DNA from: Albidovulum litorale
GTDB lineage: Bacteria; Pseudomonadota; Alphaproteobacteria; Rhodobacterales; Rhodobacteraceae
Length of the DNA: 64,000 nucleotides
Assembly (NCBI RefSeq): GCF_025751495.1
Contig: NZ_JAOWKZ010000002.1
Span: 937,166-1,001,165, forward strand
Direction of reading: 5' to 3'
A program made the translations under genes and the position numbers. Shown piece by piece: positions 44,137-53,279 of the stretch (within the stretch, counting starts at the first letter, position 1; every line of letters starts with the position of its first letter). Below the pieces are notes generated by a model. The model did not search any database, had not been told where the DNA came from, and was given only the letters and a program-made list of their open reading frames with translations.

Positions 44137-44760
44137 CTACCTTACCACCCAGTCCGTCGGCTGGTTCTCCTGCCAGCCCACCCGGTGCAGAAGCGGGGTG
44201 TCATCGGTGAATTCCGGCCAGCCGAGGCAAAGATAGGCACTGAACTCCCAGCCTTCCGGCACGGCGAACAGGCGCTCGATCTCGGCGGGTTCCAAAATGG
44301 ACACCATGCCCAACCCGAGGTTTTCCGCCCGCGCAGCCAGCCAGAGCGTATGAATCGCCATCGCCGTCGACTGGTGCAGCGTCTCGGGCATCGTCCGTCG
44401 ACCGAGGCCACGACCTGCCTCGGGATCGGTCACGGTGAAAACGGCAAGGTGTTCGGGCGCCACATCGAGGCCCGCGAGTTTCAGCTGCATATACTCCGCA
44501 CGGGCGGTGTCGTCATAGTCCGCCGCGGCATTGGCATTGCAACGCTCAAACTCGTCCCGAACAGCCTGGCGCAACGCCCGGTCCCGAACCCGCAGCACAC
44601 GCCAGGGTCTTGCATTTCCGACCGAAGGCGCGGCCGTCATCGCATTTTTCAGGCGGGATAGGGTCTTTCCCGGAACCGGATCGGCTTTGAAATGCCGCAC
44701 GTCGCGGCGCCATTTCAGGATACGCTCAAGCGTTTCGGCCTCATCCGTGGTGAATTGCAT
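44137..44760 (-). CDS. bluB: 5,6-dimethylbenzimidazole synthase BluB
   Basis: BluB (207 aa) cleaves reduced FMN with O2 to make the lower ligand of B12. It has the nitroreductase-like fold with KWRRDVRHF, APSVGNARPWR, MQLKLAG, TMPETLHQSTAMAIHTLWLAARAENLGLGMVSI (region only) and the tail W.EFTDDTPLLHRVGWQ. ATGA overlap with cobC fixes the start. Confidence 0.95.
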   Translation of the reverse strand: MQFTTDEAETLERILKWRRDVRHFKADPVPGKTLSRLKNAMTAAPSVGNARPWRVLRVRDRALRQAVRDEFERCNANAAADYDDTARAEYMQLKLAGLDVAPEHLAVFTVTDPEAGRGLGRRTMPETLHQSTAMAIHTLWLAARAENLGLGMVSILEPAEIERLFAVPEGWEFSAYLCLGWPEFTDDTPLLHRVGWQENQPTDWVVR

Positions 44761-45734
44761 CAGACCCCTCCCGCCGTCAGAACGTCCGCGACGCGCGCCC
44801 ACTCCGCCTCATCACCCGGCAGGCCGAGCCGTATCCAGCCCGTTGAATAGGGGAAGATCCGCGACCAGATATGCGCCTGGGCCAGGCGCTCCTGCGCCGC
44901 CTTTGCGTCGCCTGTGTCATAGAGCCGGAACAGCGCCGTCCCGCCCTGACAAGTCCAGCCTGTCGCTCTGGCGAGAGCATCCAGCCGCGCGGTTTCCGAC
45001 ATCAGGCGTGCGGTCGTTTCCCGTGCCCATTCCCGATCGGCGAGTGCGGCCATACCGATCTCGATCGCGGCGCCGGAGACCGGCCATGGCCCGGCCATGT
45101 CTGACAGCGCGGCGATATCGGCCTCCGCGCCCAGTACGAAACCGAGCCTGAGCCCCGCCAGCCCGAAGAACTTGCCGAAGGACCGCAGGACGACCATGCC
45201 ATCCTGCCCGGCCTGCGATGCGACGGACATGTCGGGATAGGGATCGGCGAAACTTTCATCGACGACCAACCGGCCGACCCGGGGCGAAAGTGCCAGCACG
45301 TCGCCGGGTGACAGGTGACGCCCGTCGGGATTGTTGGGATTCACCAGTACCGCCAGATCGGCCCCGGCAAGAGCCGCCGGTTCGGTGACCTCCTCCACCT
45401 GCCAGCCCGCAGACCGCAGGGCGGCGGCGTGTTCATTATAGGTCGGAGCGAGTACCCTGGCGCGGCCCGGCAGGCCAAGGCGCGGGATCATCTGGATCGC
45501 CGCCTGCGCCCCGGAAACCGGCAGGATCGCGGCCTTCGTGTCAAAGGCCCCGGCGGCGGCGGAACGCAACCCTTCCATCGCGCTCCGGGTCGGAAGTGCC
45601 GTCCACGCGGTATGGGAAAAGTTCGGCACGGGATACGGCACCCGGTTGATGCCGGTCGAAAGGTCGATCCAGTCGGTCGCGCCGCCGCCGAAACGGCCGA
45701 TGGCCCCGTCAAGATTGCCGCCGTGATCGCGCAT
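44760..45734 (-). CDS. cobC: Threonine-phosphate decarboxylase-like aminotransferase CobC
   Basis: The 324-aa PLP enzyme of fold type I makes (R)-1-amino-2-propanol phosphate from L-threonine phosphate for the nucleotide loop. Seen: DHGGNLDGA, IDLSTGINRVPYP, NPNNPDGR, VDESFADPYP and the PLP lysine in RSFGKFFGLAGLRLG. The ATG at 45734 fits; a longer frame runs into cobD. Called CobC in aerobic nomenclature, CobD in Salmonella. Confidence 0.92.
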   Translation of the reverse strand: MRDHGGNLDGAIGRFGGGATDWIDLSTGINRVPYPVPNFSHTAWTALPTRSAMEGLRSAAAGAFDTKAAILPVSGAQAAIQMIPRLGLPGRARVLAPTYNEHAAALRSAGWQVEEVTEPAALAGADLAVLVNPNNPDGRHLSPGDVLALSPRVGRLVVDESFADPYPDMSVASQAGQDGMVVLRSFGKFFGLAGLRLGFVLGAEADIAALSDMAGPWPVSGAAIEIGMAALADREWARETTARLMSETARLDALARATGWTCQGGTALFRLYDTGDAKAAQERLAQAHIWSRIFPYSTGWIRLGLPGDEAEWARVADVLTAGGV

Positions 45735-45748
45735 TGCCCCTGCCCCCT

Positions 45749-46690
45749 TCAGATCGCCGCCGATAGCGCGACGATCAGCATCAGCGCAAGCATTGCGAAG
45801 CGGTAGGCGGCAAGGCCGCGTACGATATCCTGTGGCCCGGGGTCGGGTGCGCCCCCATTGACCCATGGTTCCTCGGCGACCCGGTCGCTATAGACGCGCG
45901 GACCCGATAGTCTTATGCCGAGTGCCCCGGCCAGCGCCGCCTCGGGCCAGCCAGCATTGGGTGAACGGTGATGACCCGCATCCCGCCACATCGTCGCCAA
46001 CGCTTCCTTCGGCCGTACTGATGTCAGGGCAAAAAGCAGGCCGGTGAGCCGGGCGGGGATGAGGTTCGCCAGATCGTCGATCCGGGCCGAGGCCCAGCCG
46101 AAGGCCTCGAACCGCTCAGTCCGGTGGCCGATCATCGAATCGAGCGTGTTGATCGCTTTGTAGGCCGCGATGCCGGGCAGGCCGAAGAGGACACCCCAGA
46201 AGACCGGTGCGACGATGCCGTCCGACGTGTTCTCGGCAAGGCTTTCAAGTGCCGCGCGCGCCACTCCAGCCTCGTCGAGCCGCGAGGGATCGCGCCCCAC
46301 GATCATCGACACTTCATGCCGCGCGCGGTCCAGATCGCCCGCGGCCAGCGGACGCGCCACGGCCGCAACATGATCGTGCATCGACCGCAGTGCAACGAAG
46401 GGCCAGGCGAGCACACCGCCCAGAAGAACCCCAATCCAGCCCGCTGGCAGAAACCATGTTGCGATCCAGGCGAGTTCACCGACCACAGCGATGACCGCCA
46501 AGGCCGCGATGACACCTGCCAGCCTCCGCTGACCCGGATCGACGCCATCGAGGTTGAGCCACGCATCGAGCCGCGAGATCAGCGCGCCAATCCATGTCAC
46601 AGGATGGCCGATCGCGGCAAAAAGCGGCTTTGGCCAGCCGAGAACGGCATCCAGCGCCAAGGCCACGAGCATGATCAATGCACCGGTCAC
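45749..46690 (-). CDS. cobD: Adenosylcobinamide-phosphate synthase CobD (CbiB)
   Basis: CobD (313 aa) is a membrane enzyme that joins cobyric acid to aminopropanol phosphate. It has LALDAVLGWPKPLFAAIGHPVTWIG, ALESLAENTSDGIVAPVFW, YKAINTLDSMIGHR and AGWPEAALAGALGIRLSGP (regions). The GTG at 46690 overlaps the kinase stop (GTGA). About four to five hydrophobic segments. Confidence 0.93.
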   Translation of the reverse strand: MTGALIMLVALALDAVLGWPKPLFAAIGHPVTWIGALISRLDAWLNLDGVDPGQRRLAGVIAALAVIAVVGELAWIATWFLPAGWIGVLLGGVLAWPFVALRSMHDHVAAVARPLAAGDLDRARHEVSMIVGRDPSRLDEAGVARAALESLAENTSDGIVAPVFWGVLFGLPGIAAYKAINTLDSMIGHRTERFEAFGWASARIDDLANLIPARLTGLLFALTSVRPKEALATMWRDAGHHRSPNAGWPEAALAGALGIRLSGPRVYSDRVAEEPWVNGGAPDPGPQDIVRGLAAYRFAMLALMLIVALSAAI

Positions 46691-47508
46691 TTCTGCCCCC
46701 CGGCCGCGAACTGTACGATGCCGCTGAAGCCCATGCGGCGCAGGCGAGGGGCGACATTGTCGGGCACGGTTCCGGGACGGAACAGGAAAGCCCGGGCCGA
46801 GCCGGTATGGGCGATGGCGAAGCCGAGCGCGCCCAAGGACGATGCCAGCCGGGCGGTCGGATCGCCCACGGGGCCGCGCAGTGCCAGCGTGCGTTCGGCA
46901 GAGGTCGAGGCGATCCGCGCCAAGGCCGTCGCGTCCCTGGCCCGCGCCGCCGCCCGCCACGGCGAGATCAGGTCGGAGATGTCCGGGAAATCCATGTCGC
47001 GCGGATCGGTGCGGCGATGTTCGCCAAAGAACCCGCCCACAACATCGAAGCGCGGGATCGGCGGCAGGCGGCTCAGCACCTCGGCCCGGCGCGAGGCCCA
47101 GAGCAGCCGCTCGGGCATTCCGAACATCAGTGGATCGCTCGCCCCCTCGGCCATGACGCAGGCGCGGGCGAGGTCGGGCGGCGGCACATTCGCGCCGGCG
47201 AGCAGGGCCAACGCCACGAGCGATGCGGTCGAGGCCCCGGCGCCCCCACCCGCTGGCATGCTTGCCGACAGGACGACCCGGCCCGAGAGTTTCAGATCAA
47301 GCCGGTCGAGGAGGTCGAGTGCCCGCGTCGGTGTCAGCAATCTTTGCCCCGATCCGTGGATCGACAGGCCCGACCCCGGCAGATGCCAGGCCTCGACAGC
47401 GAGAACGGGGCAGGGCAGCGAGACCAGCGCAACCGGGCCCGATGGCCCAAGTCGCCCCTGCATGAGCTCCCCAAGATGTCCGGCAACCCGGACCACGCCC
47501 TGTCTCAT
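46687..47508 (-). CDS. GHMP kinase, PduX-like (probable L-threonine kinase)
   Basis: The 273-aa protein opens VVRVAGHLGELMQGRLGPSGPVALVSLPC and carries the GHMP ATP motif MPAGGGAGASTAS near residue 85. It resembles PduX, which makes L-threonine phosphate for B12 side-chain synthesis. The overlap with cobD and closeness to cobC strongly support a role as threonine kinase, feeding CobC. In Salmonella PduX lies in the pdu operon instead. Confidence 0.8.
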   Translation of the reverse strand: MRQGVVRVAGHLGELMQGRLGPSGPVALVSLPCPVLAVEAWHLPGSGLSIHGSGQRLLTPTRALDLLDRLDLKLSGRVVLSASMPAGGGAGASTASLVALALLAGANVPPPDLARACVMAEGASDPLMFGMPERLLWASRRAEVLSRLPPIPRFDVVGGFFGEHRRTDPRDMDFPDISDLISPWRAAARARDATALARIASTSAERTLALRGPVGDPTARLASSLGALGFAIAHTGSARAFLFRPGTVPDNVAPRLRRMGFSGIVQFAAGGQK

Positions 47509-48080
47509 GCCGGCACCCAGTTCACCGTGCCAACCGACCAGCGGCCATCGCCAAGAGAGGTCACACGGGTAAGCGACAGTGGCGCGACCTCGAAGCCGAG
47601 CGCGGCGGGCGCCGAACCAAGGGCCAGAGCCAGTCCCGCACGCACTACCCCGGCATGAGCGACGATCGCGACGCTTCCGCCCTGTGCCGCACTCAGAACC
47701 GGCGCGATCCGGGTGCAGAGATCGGAGAAGCTCTCGCCGCCCGGCGGGCGATAAGTGGCAAGCGCGCTTGACGAAATTGCCCCCAGATCGGGCAGATCGG
47801 TGAATGCCATGCCTTCCCAGTCACCGAAATCCTGTTCCCAGAGTGCGGCGTCGGTCTCAGGCGCTCCCAGATCGGGCCAGAGCGCGCGCGCCGTCTGGCG
47901 GCAGCGCAGGGCGGGGCTCACCAGAATCCGATCGGGCTGCCCGATCCGGTCACGCAGTGCGGCGATGCGGGCGGTGTCGGAACAATCGGCGGGAACATCC
48001 GTGCGGCCGCACAGCCGACCGCCATGAAGCGCGGGCGCATGCCGGATCAGCATCAGCTCTGTCGCCCCATCGCCATTCAC
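47505..48080 (-). CDS. Histidine phosphatase, probable alpha-ribazole phosphatase
   Basis: The 191-aa protein has the phosphoglycerate-mutase-like signature LIRHAPALHGGRLCGRTDVP with catalytic His, VSPALRCRQTA, WEQDFGDWEG and VAHAGVVRAGLA. In the cobalamin context it likely removes the 5'-phosphate of alpha-ribazole or of adenosylcobalamin phosphate. The GTG at 48080 with GGGAGA eight bases upstream gives the family length; the open frame continues much further. Divergent from cobP across 51 bp. Confidence 0.8.
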   Translation of the reverse strand: MNGDGATELMLIRHAPALHGGRLCGRTDVPADCSDTARIAALRDRIGQPDRILVSPALRCRQTARALWPDLGAPETDAALWEQDFGDWEGMAFTDLPDLGAISSSALATYRPPGGESFSDLCTRIAPVLSAAQGGSVAIVAHAGVVRAGLALALGSAPAALGFEVAPLSLTRVTSLGDGRWSVGTVNWVPA

Positions 48081-48131
48081 TGTCGGATTCTCCCTTTCAC
48101 GCGCCGCCCGTTTCTGCTTTGTCATCGCGCC

Positions 48132-48638
48132 ATGGGCAAGACGATACTCATCACCGGCGGCGCGCGATCCGGCAAAAGCGGCATCGCCGAGACGAAGACG
48201 CTCGGTCTCGGGTCGCGCGCCGTCTATATCGCCACCGCCGAGGCGCATGACAGCGAAATGTCGGACCGCATTGCCGCCCATCAGGCGCGGCGCGGGGCGG
48301 AATGGGTGACCCATGCAGAGCCGCTGGATGTTGTCGGGGTGCTGAAGGCGACCGACGGGCAGGGGCCGCGTCTGCTCGACTGCCTGACCTTGTGGCTTTC
48401 CAACCTGATGTTTGCCGGGCGCGATTGGCAAGCGGCGGGGCGCGATCTGGTCGCGGCCCTGCAAGCTCAACGCGACCCGGTGGTCATCGTCACCAACGAG
48501 GTCGGCGGCGGCATCGTTCCCGAAAACAAACTCGCCCGGGAGTTCCGCGATGCGGCCGGGCTTCTCAATCAATGGGTGGCGGCAGAGGCGGACGAAGTCT
48601 GGCTTGCCGTTGCCGGACTTCCCCTGAAAGTGAAATGA
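48132..48638 (+). CDS. cobP: Adenosylcobinamide kinase/guanylyltransferase CobP (CobU)
   Basis: The 168-aa bifunctional enzyme phosphorylates adenosylcobinamide and adds GMP. Seen: P-loop ITGGARSGKS, YIATAEAHDSEM, LLDCLTLWLSNLMF, VTNEVGGGIVPENKLAREFRDAAG. The ATG at 48132 matches the family; an earlier frame is a shadow. First gene of the plus-strand cobP-cobU-cobV set. Confidence 0.94.
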   Translation: MGKTILITGGARSGKSGIAETKTLGLGSRAVYIATAEAHDSEMSDRIAAHQARRGAEWVTHAEPLDVVGVLKATDGQGPRLLDCLTLWLSNLMFAGRDWQAAGRDLVAALQAQRDPVVIVTNEVGGGIVPENKLAREFRDAAGLLNQWVAAEADEVWLAVAGLPLKVK

Positions 48639-48639
48639 C

Positions 48640-49659
48640 ATGAGCCTGCCACGCATCGCCGCCCTATCCGACATCGCCAAACTGACCGACCGGCTGCCCG
48701 AGGCCGACACGGCAGCCGCCGAAGCGGCGCGCGCGCGGCAGAACTCGCTGACCAAGCCGCCGGGTTCGCTGGGGCGGCTGGAGGCTTTGGCCGAGTTCAT
48801 GGCCACATGGCGTGGCACCGCGCGGCCCGAGATCTGGCGGGCGCAGGCGCTGGTCTTCGCGGGCAATCACGGCATCTGCGCCCAGGGCGTCAACCCCTAT
48901 CCGCAGGAAGTGACCGCCCAGATGGTCGCGAATTTCCGCTCGGGCGGGGCGGCGATCAACCAGCTATGCGCGGTGACCGGGGCCGATCTTTCGGTCATCG
49001 CGCTGGAGCTGGATCGGCCGACGGGGGACTTCACCGAAGGCCCGGCAATGTCGGAAACCGACTGTCTTGATGCACTCTGGCAGGGCGCCTCGGCGGTCGA
49101 TGAGGGGGCGGATATCCTGATCCTCGGCGAGATGGGGATCGGCAATTCGACCGTGGCGGCGGCTTTGGCGGCGGCCTGTTTCGGCGGTGACGTCGCTGAG
49201 TGGACTGGGCCCGGAACAGGCTCTGACAAAGCTGGAATCGCCCGAAAGATCGACGCGATCGGGCGCGGGTTGAAGCGGCATGAGGGTGTCATCGGCAACG
49301 CGCCCGAAATCCTCGCCGCCCTTGGTGGGCGCGAACAGGCGGCGATCTGCGGTGCGGTTCTGGCCGCACGGGCGGCGCGCATCCCGGTCATCCTCGACGG
49401 CTTCATCTGCACCGCCGCCGCCGCCGTTCTCTATGCGACGGACAAGCGGCTTCTGGATCACTGCCTTGTCGGCCATGCCTCGGCCGAGCCGGGGCATCGC
49501 AAGCTGCTGGCGGCGATCCACAAGCGCCCGGTGCTGGAGTTCGACATGCGGCTCGGCGAAGGTTCCGGCGCGGCATTGGCGCTGGGCATCGTGCGGTCTG
49601 CCCTTGCCTGCCACAACGGCATGGCGACCTTCGGCGAGGCTGGGGTGTCGGAGGCATGA
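48640..49659 (+). CDS. cobU: Nicotinate-nucleotide:dimethylbenzimidazole phosphoribosyltransferase
   Basis: The 339-aa enzyme makes alpha-ribazole phosphate from DMB and nicotinate mononucleotide. It has LTKPPGSLGRLE, FAGNHGICAQGVNPYP, GEMGIGNSTVAAAL, IGRGLKRH, DGFICTAAAA and the catalytic Glu in the tail DMRLGEGSGAALA. Named CobU in P. denitrificans and CobT in Salmonella. It begins 1 bp after cobP and overlaps cobV by 4 bp. Confidence 0.95.
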   Translation: MSLPRIAALSDIAKLTDRLPEADTAAAEAARARQNSLTKPPGSLGRLEALAEFMATWRGTARPEIWRAQALVFAGNHGICAQGVNPYPQEVTAQMVANFRSGGAAINQLCAVTGADLSVIALELDRPTGDFTEGPAMSETDCLDALWQGASAVDEGADILILGEMGIGNSTVAAALAAACFGGDVAEWTGPGTGSDKAGIARKIDAIGRGLKRHEGVIGNAPEILAALGGREQAAICGAVLAARAARIPVILDGFICTAAAAVLYATDKRLLDHCLVGHASAEPGHRKLLAAIHKRPVLEFDMRLGEGSGAALALGIVRSALACHNGMATFGEAGVSEA

Positions 49660-50405
49660 GCCCTTCGCGCGTCGATGAAGTCCGGCTGGCTTTCATGCTG
49701 CTCAGCCGTCTTCCCGCCGGGCGGATTGACGGTGTGGCGCCTTCGATGGCGGCCTCCTCGTGGGCATGGCCCCTTGTCGGCCTCGCGGTCGGGACCATTA
49801 CCGCTATGATCTGTGGCCTCAGTCTCTGGCTCGGCCTGCCGCCCGTAATGGCCGCGCTTCTGGCGCTGGCCGCAGGCGCGCTGGCCACCGGCGCGATGCA
49901 TGAGGATGGGCTTGCCGATCTTGCCGATGGCTTCGGCGGCGGGGCTGACCGGGCGCGTAAACTGGAAATCATGCGCGACAGCCGGATCGGGTCTTACGGC
50001 GTGGTGGCGCTGATCGTCGCCCTGGGCTTCCGCGCCACGGGCATCGCAACACTGGCCGAGGCCGGTTCGGCCAGCGCCGCGCTCATCGGAATCGCAGCGG
50101 CCAGCCGGGCGGTTCTGCCCGCCGCACTGTTTCTGATGCCCGCCGCGCGCAGCGATGGGCTGGGGCAATCGGCGGCGGGCGATGACCCGATGCCCGCTAT
50201 GATCGCCTTGGGCATCGGGTTCCTGTGCCTTCTGCCGCTTGGTTTTGGGACTGCACTTCTCACCGCTGTTGTTATTGCATTGGCTGCGCTCATCCTCGCC
50301 GCGGTCGCCATACGCCAGATTGGTGGGCAGACCGGCGATGTGATGGGCGCGATGCAGCAAGTGACAGAGATCGCAGGCTGGGCGGTCTTGGCTGCAATGG
50401 TTTGA
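49656..50405 (+). CDS. cobV: Adenosylcobinamide-GDP ribazoletransferase CobV (CobS)
   Basis: The 249-aa membrane enzyme joins adenosylcobinamide-GDP and alpha-ribazole to finish B12. It shows FMLLSRLPAGR, AMHEDGLADLADGFGGG with the metal-binding Asp residues, RDSRIGSYGVVAL and IGGQTGDVMGAMQQVTEIAGW. About five membrane segments. Its stop lies within the first TTTGATCAAA palindrome. Confidence 0.94.
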   Translation: MSPSRVDEVRLAFMLLSRLPAGRIDGVAPSMAASSWAWPLVGLAVGTITAMICGLSLWLGLPPVMAALLALAAGALATGAMHEDGLADLADGFGGGADRARKLEIMRDSRIGSYGVVALIVALGFRATGIATLAEAGSASAALIGIAAASRAVLPAALFLMPAARSDGLGQSAAGDDPMPAMIALGIGFLCLLPLGFGTALLTAVVIALAALILAAVAIRQIGGQTGDVMGAMQQVTEIAGWAVLAAMV

Positions 50406-50466
50406 TCAAACGGACACTGAACAGTTCCAAGAGGCCTCATTTCTCCACTTCCAATTTGATCAAATT
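50401..50466. promoter_or_regulatory. Twin TTTGATCAAA operators upstream of the aminotransferase/GS operon
   Basis: TTTGATCAAA occurs at 50401-50410, over the cobV stop codon, and again inside a perfect 14-bp palindrome AATTTGATCAAATT at 50453-50466. The centres are 54 bp apart, about five helical turns, and the second lies 35 bp before the start codon. This suggests looping by a dimeric or tetrameric regulator not encoded beside it. Confidence 0.5.
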
Positions 50467-50500
50467 TAAGAGATAAGGGCGCGTCATTAGGAGTGACGTC

Positions 50501-51874
50501 ATGGCCCGCAGACCCGTCCTTATCGCCGGTATCGACAAATCCAGACTGAAGAGCATCGCCAAACGCGAGGCGGAGGCCTTTGCCGCCGCTCGGCCAAAGA
50601 CGAAAGCCGCGCTGGATGCGGACGCGGGCAACTATCTCGATTCGGTGCCGATGCACTGGATGAAGGATTGGCCCATGCCCTTCCCGATGCTGGTCGCCAA
50701 GGCGGAAGAAGCACGGCTGACCGATATCGACGGGCATGAGGTCGATGATTTCTGCTTGGGCGATACCGGGTCGATGTTCGGCCATTCGCCCGCTCCGGTT
50801 GCCCAGGCGATCCGCAAGCAGGCGCGGAACGGGCTGACCTATATGCTGCCGACCGAGGCGGCGCTGGAGGCGGGGCGCCTGCTGACCAAACGGTTCGGCG
50901 ACTTCAAATGGCAGATCGCCACGACCGCGACCGACGCCAACCGCTTTGCAATCCGGGTCGCCCGCGCCGTGACCGGCAAGCCCAAGGTGCTGGTCTTCAA
51001 CGGCTGCTATCACGGCACCGTCGATGACGCGATGGTGGAACTGTCGGATGGCCAGACGATCACCCGCCCCGGCCTGACCGGGCAGGTGACCGACCTGACC
51101 ACGCTCGCCGCCTGCGCCGAGTTCAACGACCTTGCAAGTGTCGAGGCGGCGCTGAAGACGGGCGAGATCGCGGCGATCCTGACCGAACCGGTGATGACCA
51201 ATTCCTGCATGGTCCTGCCTGATCCGGGCTTCCACGACGGGTTGCGCAAGCTTGCGACGACGTACGGCGCGCTGCTGATCATCGACGAAACCCACACGAT
51301 TTCCTCGGGCCTTGGCGGCTATACCGGCGTTCACGGGCTGAACCCCGATATCTTCGTCGTCGGCAAGTGCGTGGCGGGCGGGATGCCGACCGCCGTCTGG
51401 GGGCTCAGGCCGAAACTGGCCAGGGATTACATCCGCTACAATGCCGGGCGCGCCTCGGGTCATTCCGGCATGGGCACGACTTTGTCGGCCAACCCGATGC
51501 AGTTTGCCTGCTTGACCGCCAACCTTGCTGAAGTGATGACAGCCAAGAACTACGCGCGCATGGAGAATGGTGCGGAGAGGCTCTATTCCGGCCTGAAACG
51601 GGTGATCGAGGCGCATAGCGCGCCTTGGCATGTCGTCCGAGTCGGCGCGCGGGTGGAGTTCATCTGCGCCCACGGCCCGCTGAAAAACGGAACCGAGGCG
51701 GGCAAGGCCCATATGCCCGAGGTCGAGGCGACTTTGCACACGTCACTGCTCAATCGCGGGTGCCTGATCGCGCCGTTCCACAACATGATGCTGGTCAGCC
51801 CGGTGACCAAGAAACGCCAGATCGACCGCCTCATTGCCGCATTTGACGACATCCTGACCGAACTTTTTGCCTGA
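50501..51874 (+). CDS. Class III PLP-dependent aminotransferase
   Basis: The 457-aa protein is of the acetylornithine/GSA aminotransferase family: TDIDGHEVDDFCLGDTGSMFGHSP, FNGCYHGTVDD, LIIDETHTISSG and the PLP lysine in VVGKCVAGGMP (near residue 287). In the ATTATDANRFAIRVAR region the usual 'EAN/EAT' reads DAN. GGAG seven bases upstream supports the start. It is coupled (8-bp gap) to a glutamine-synthetase-like gene, a pairing that points to amine or amino-acid breakdown. Substrate unknown. Confidence 0.88.
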   Translation: MARRPVLIAGIDKSRLKSIAKREAEAFAAARPKTKAALDADAGNYLDSVPMHWMKDWPMPFPMLVAKAEEARLTDIDGHEVDDFCLGDTGSMFGHSPAPVAQAIRKQARNGLTYMLPTEAALEAGRLLTKRFGDFKWQIATTATDANRFAIRVARAVTGKPKVLVFNGCYHGTVDDAMVELSDGQTITRPGLTGQVTDLTTLAACAEFNDLASVEAALKTGEIAAILTEPVMTNSCMVLPDPGFHDGLRKLATTYGALLIIDETHTISSGLGGYTGVHGLNPDIFVVGKCVAGGMPTAVWGLRPKLARDYIRYNAGRASGHSGMGTTLSANPMQFACLTANLAEVMTAKNYARMENGAERLYSGLKRVIEAHSAPWHVVRVGARVEFICAHGPLKNGTEAGKAHMPEVEATLHTSLLNRGCLIAPFHNMMLVSPVTKKRQIDRLIAAFDDILTELFA

Positions 51875-51882
51875 GGACCACC

Positions 51883-53274
51883 ATGCCAAATTCCTGCCCC
51901 TCGGGCGCGACCCTTGCCGAGGCCGAAGACTTTCTGGCCGCCCATCCTGAGATTGAGGCCGTGGACATCGTGCTGCACGATTCCAACGGCATCGGACGTG
52001 GCAAGATCATCCGCCGCCATGAACTTCCCTCGCTCTACAAATCCGGGCGGCATATGCCGATCTCGATCCTCGGCCTCGACATCTGCGGCGAGGACGTGGA
52101 TGAGACCGGCCTCATCTGGGATCAGGGCGATGGCGACCTGCGCGCCTGGCCGATCCCCGGCACGCTGAAGGCGCTGCACAACACTACCCCGCCCCGCGCC
52201 GAGGTGCTGATGTCGCTCTACGAGCTTGACGGCAGGCCGATGACCTCGGACCCCCGCCACGCGCTGCAACGGCAGGTGGATGCATTCGCCAAACGTGGGC
52301 TGAAGCCCGCCGGGGCGTTCGAACTTGAATTCTTCCTCTTGGCCAAGGATCGCGGCCCCGATGGCAAGGTCCGCCCCGCCGCTGACGTCCTCGACGGCCG
52401 CGACAGCCACAAGACCGAGGTCTATTCCGTCGATCACCTGCACGGGATGCTGCCCTTGTTCTCGGACATCTATGCCGGGGCGGCGAAGGCCGGGATCACG
52501 GCCGAGACGATGATCTCGGAATACGCGCCAGGCCAGTACGAACTGACGCTGCATTACCGCGAGGATGTGATGCAGGCGGCGGACGACCTGATGCGGCTGA
52601 AGCGGATCGTGCGGGCGCAGGCGCGGGCGCATGGCGTCGTTGCCTGTTTCATGGCCAAGCCGATTGCCGATTATGCCGGATCGGGGATGCATTTCCACGT
52701 CTCGCTGATGAACGACAAGGGCGAGAATGTCTTCGCTGAAAAGCCGGATTCCGGTTGGACAGACACGCTTTTACATGCGCTCGGCGGGCTTCGGGCGACG
52801 ATGGGCGAGGCGATGCTGGTCTTCGCGCCGCATCTGAATTCCTGGCGCCGCTTTGCCAACCAGAGCTATGCGCCAGTTTCCACAAGCTGGGGCGTCAACA
52901 ACCGTTCCGTCGCCCTGCGTGTGCCCGCAGGCGACGTGAAGGCGCGGCGGATCGAACATCGCCCCTCGGGCGTCGACGCCAATCCCTATCTGGTGGCGGC
53001 AACGGTGCTCGCGGGCATCCTGCACGGGCTCGACAACAAGATGGACCCGGGGCCCGAGACGACCGGCAACGGCTATGCCGAGGACCCGGACGGCCCGGCG
53101 ATCCCGCGCGACTGGAAATCCGCCATCGAGGCGGCGCAGGGTTCAGAGTTCCTGAAATCGGCCCTGGGCGAGGACATGCACCGCACCTTCACGGCGGTGA
53201 AGGCCGCCGAATATGCCCGCGTGGCGCGCACGATTTCCGAGGTCGATTACGATCTCTACCTGCACACGGTATGA
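51883..53274 (+). CDS. Glutamine synthetase family protein (GlnA3/PuuA-like)
   Basis: The 463-aa protein has a beta-grasp N-domain (VDIVLHDSNGIGRGKIIRRHEL) and the GS catalytic domain: FELEFFLL metal site, EYAPGQYELTLHY, GSGMHFHVSL, NSWRRFANQSYAPVSTSWG (regions) and RIEHRPSGVDANPYLVAA. The NR(S) stretch instead of the strict GS loop suggests a gamma-glutamyl-amide synthetase rather than ammonia assimilation. It acts with the upstream aminotransferase. Confidence 0.9.
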   Translation: MPNSCPSGATLAEAEDFLAAHPEIEAVDIVLHDSNGIGRGKIIRRHELPSLYKSGRHMPISILGLDICGEDVDETGLIWDQGDGDLRAWPIPGTLKALHNTTPPRAEVLMSLYELDGRPMTSDPRHALQRQVDAFAKRGLKPAGAFELEFFLLAKDRGPDGKVRPAADVLDGRDSHKTEVYSVDHLHGMLPLFSDIYAGAAKAGITAETMISEYAPGQYELTLHYREDVMQAADDLMRLKRIVRAQARAHGVVACFMAKPIADYAGSGMHFHVSLMNDKGENVFAEKPDSGWTDTLLHALGGLRATMGEAMLVFAPHLNSWRRFANQSYAPVSTSWGVNNRSVALRVPAGDVKARRIEHRPSGVDANPYLVAATVLAGILHGLDNKMDPGPETTGNGYAEDPDGPAIPRDWKSAIEAAQGSEFLKSALGEDMHRTFTAVKAAEYARVARTISEVDYDLYLHTV

Positions 53275-53279
53275 GCGGT

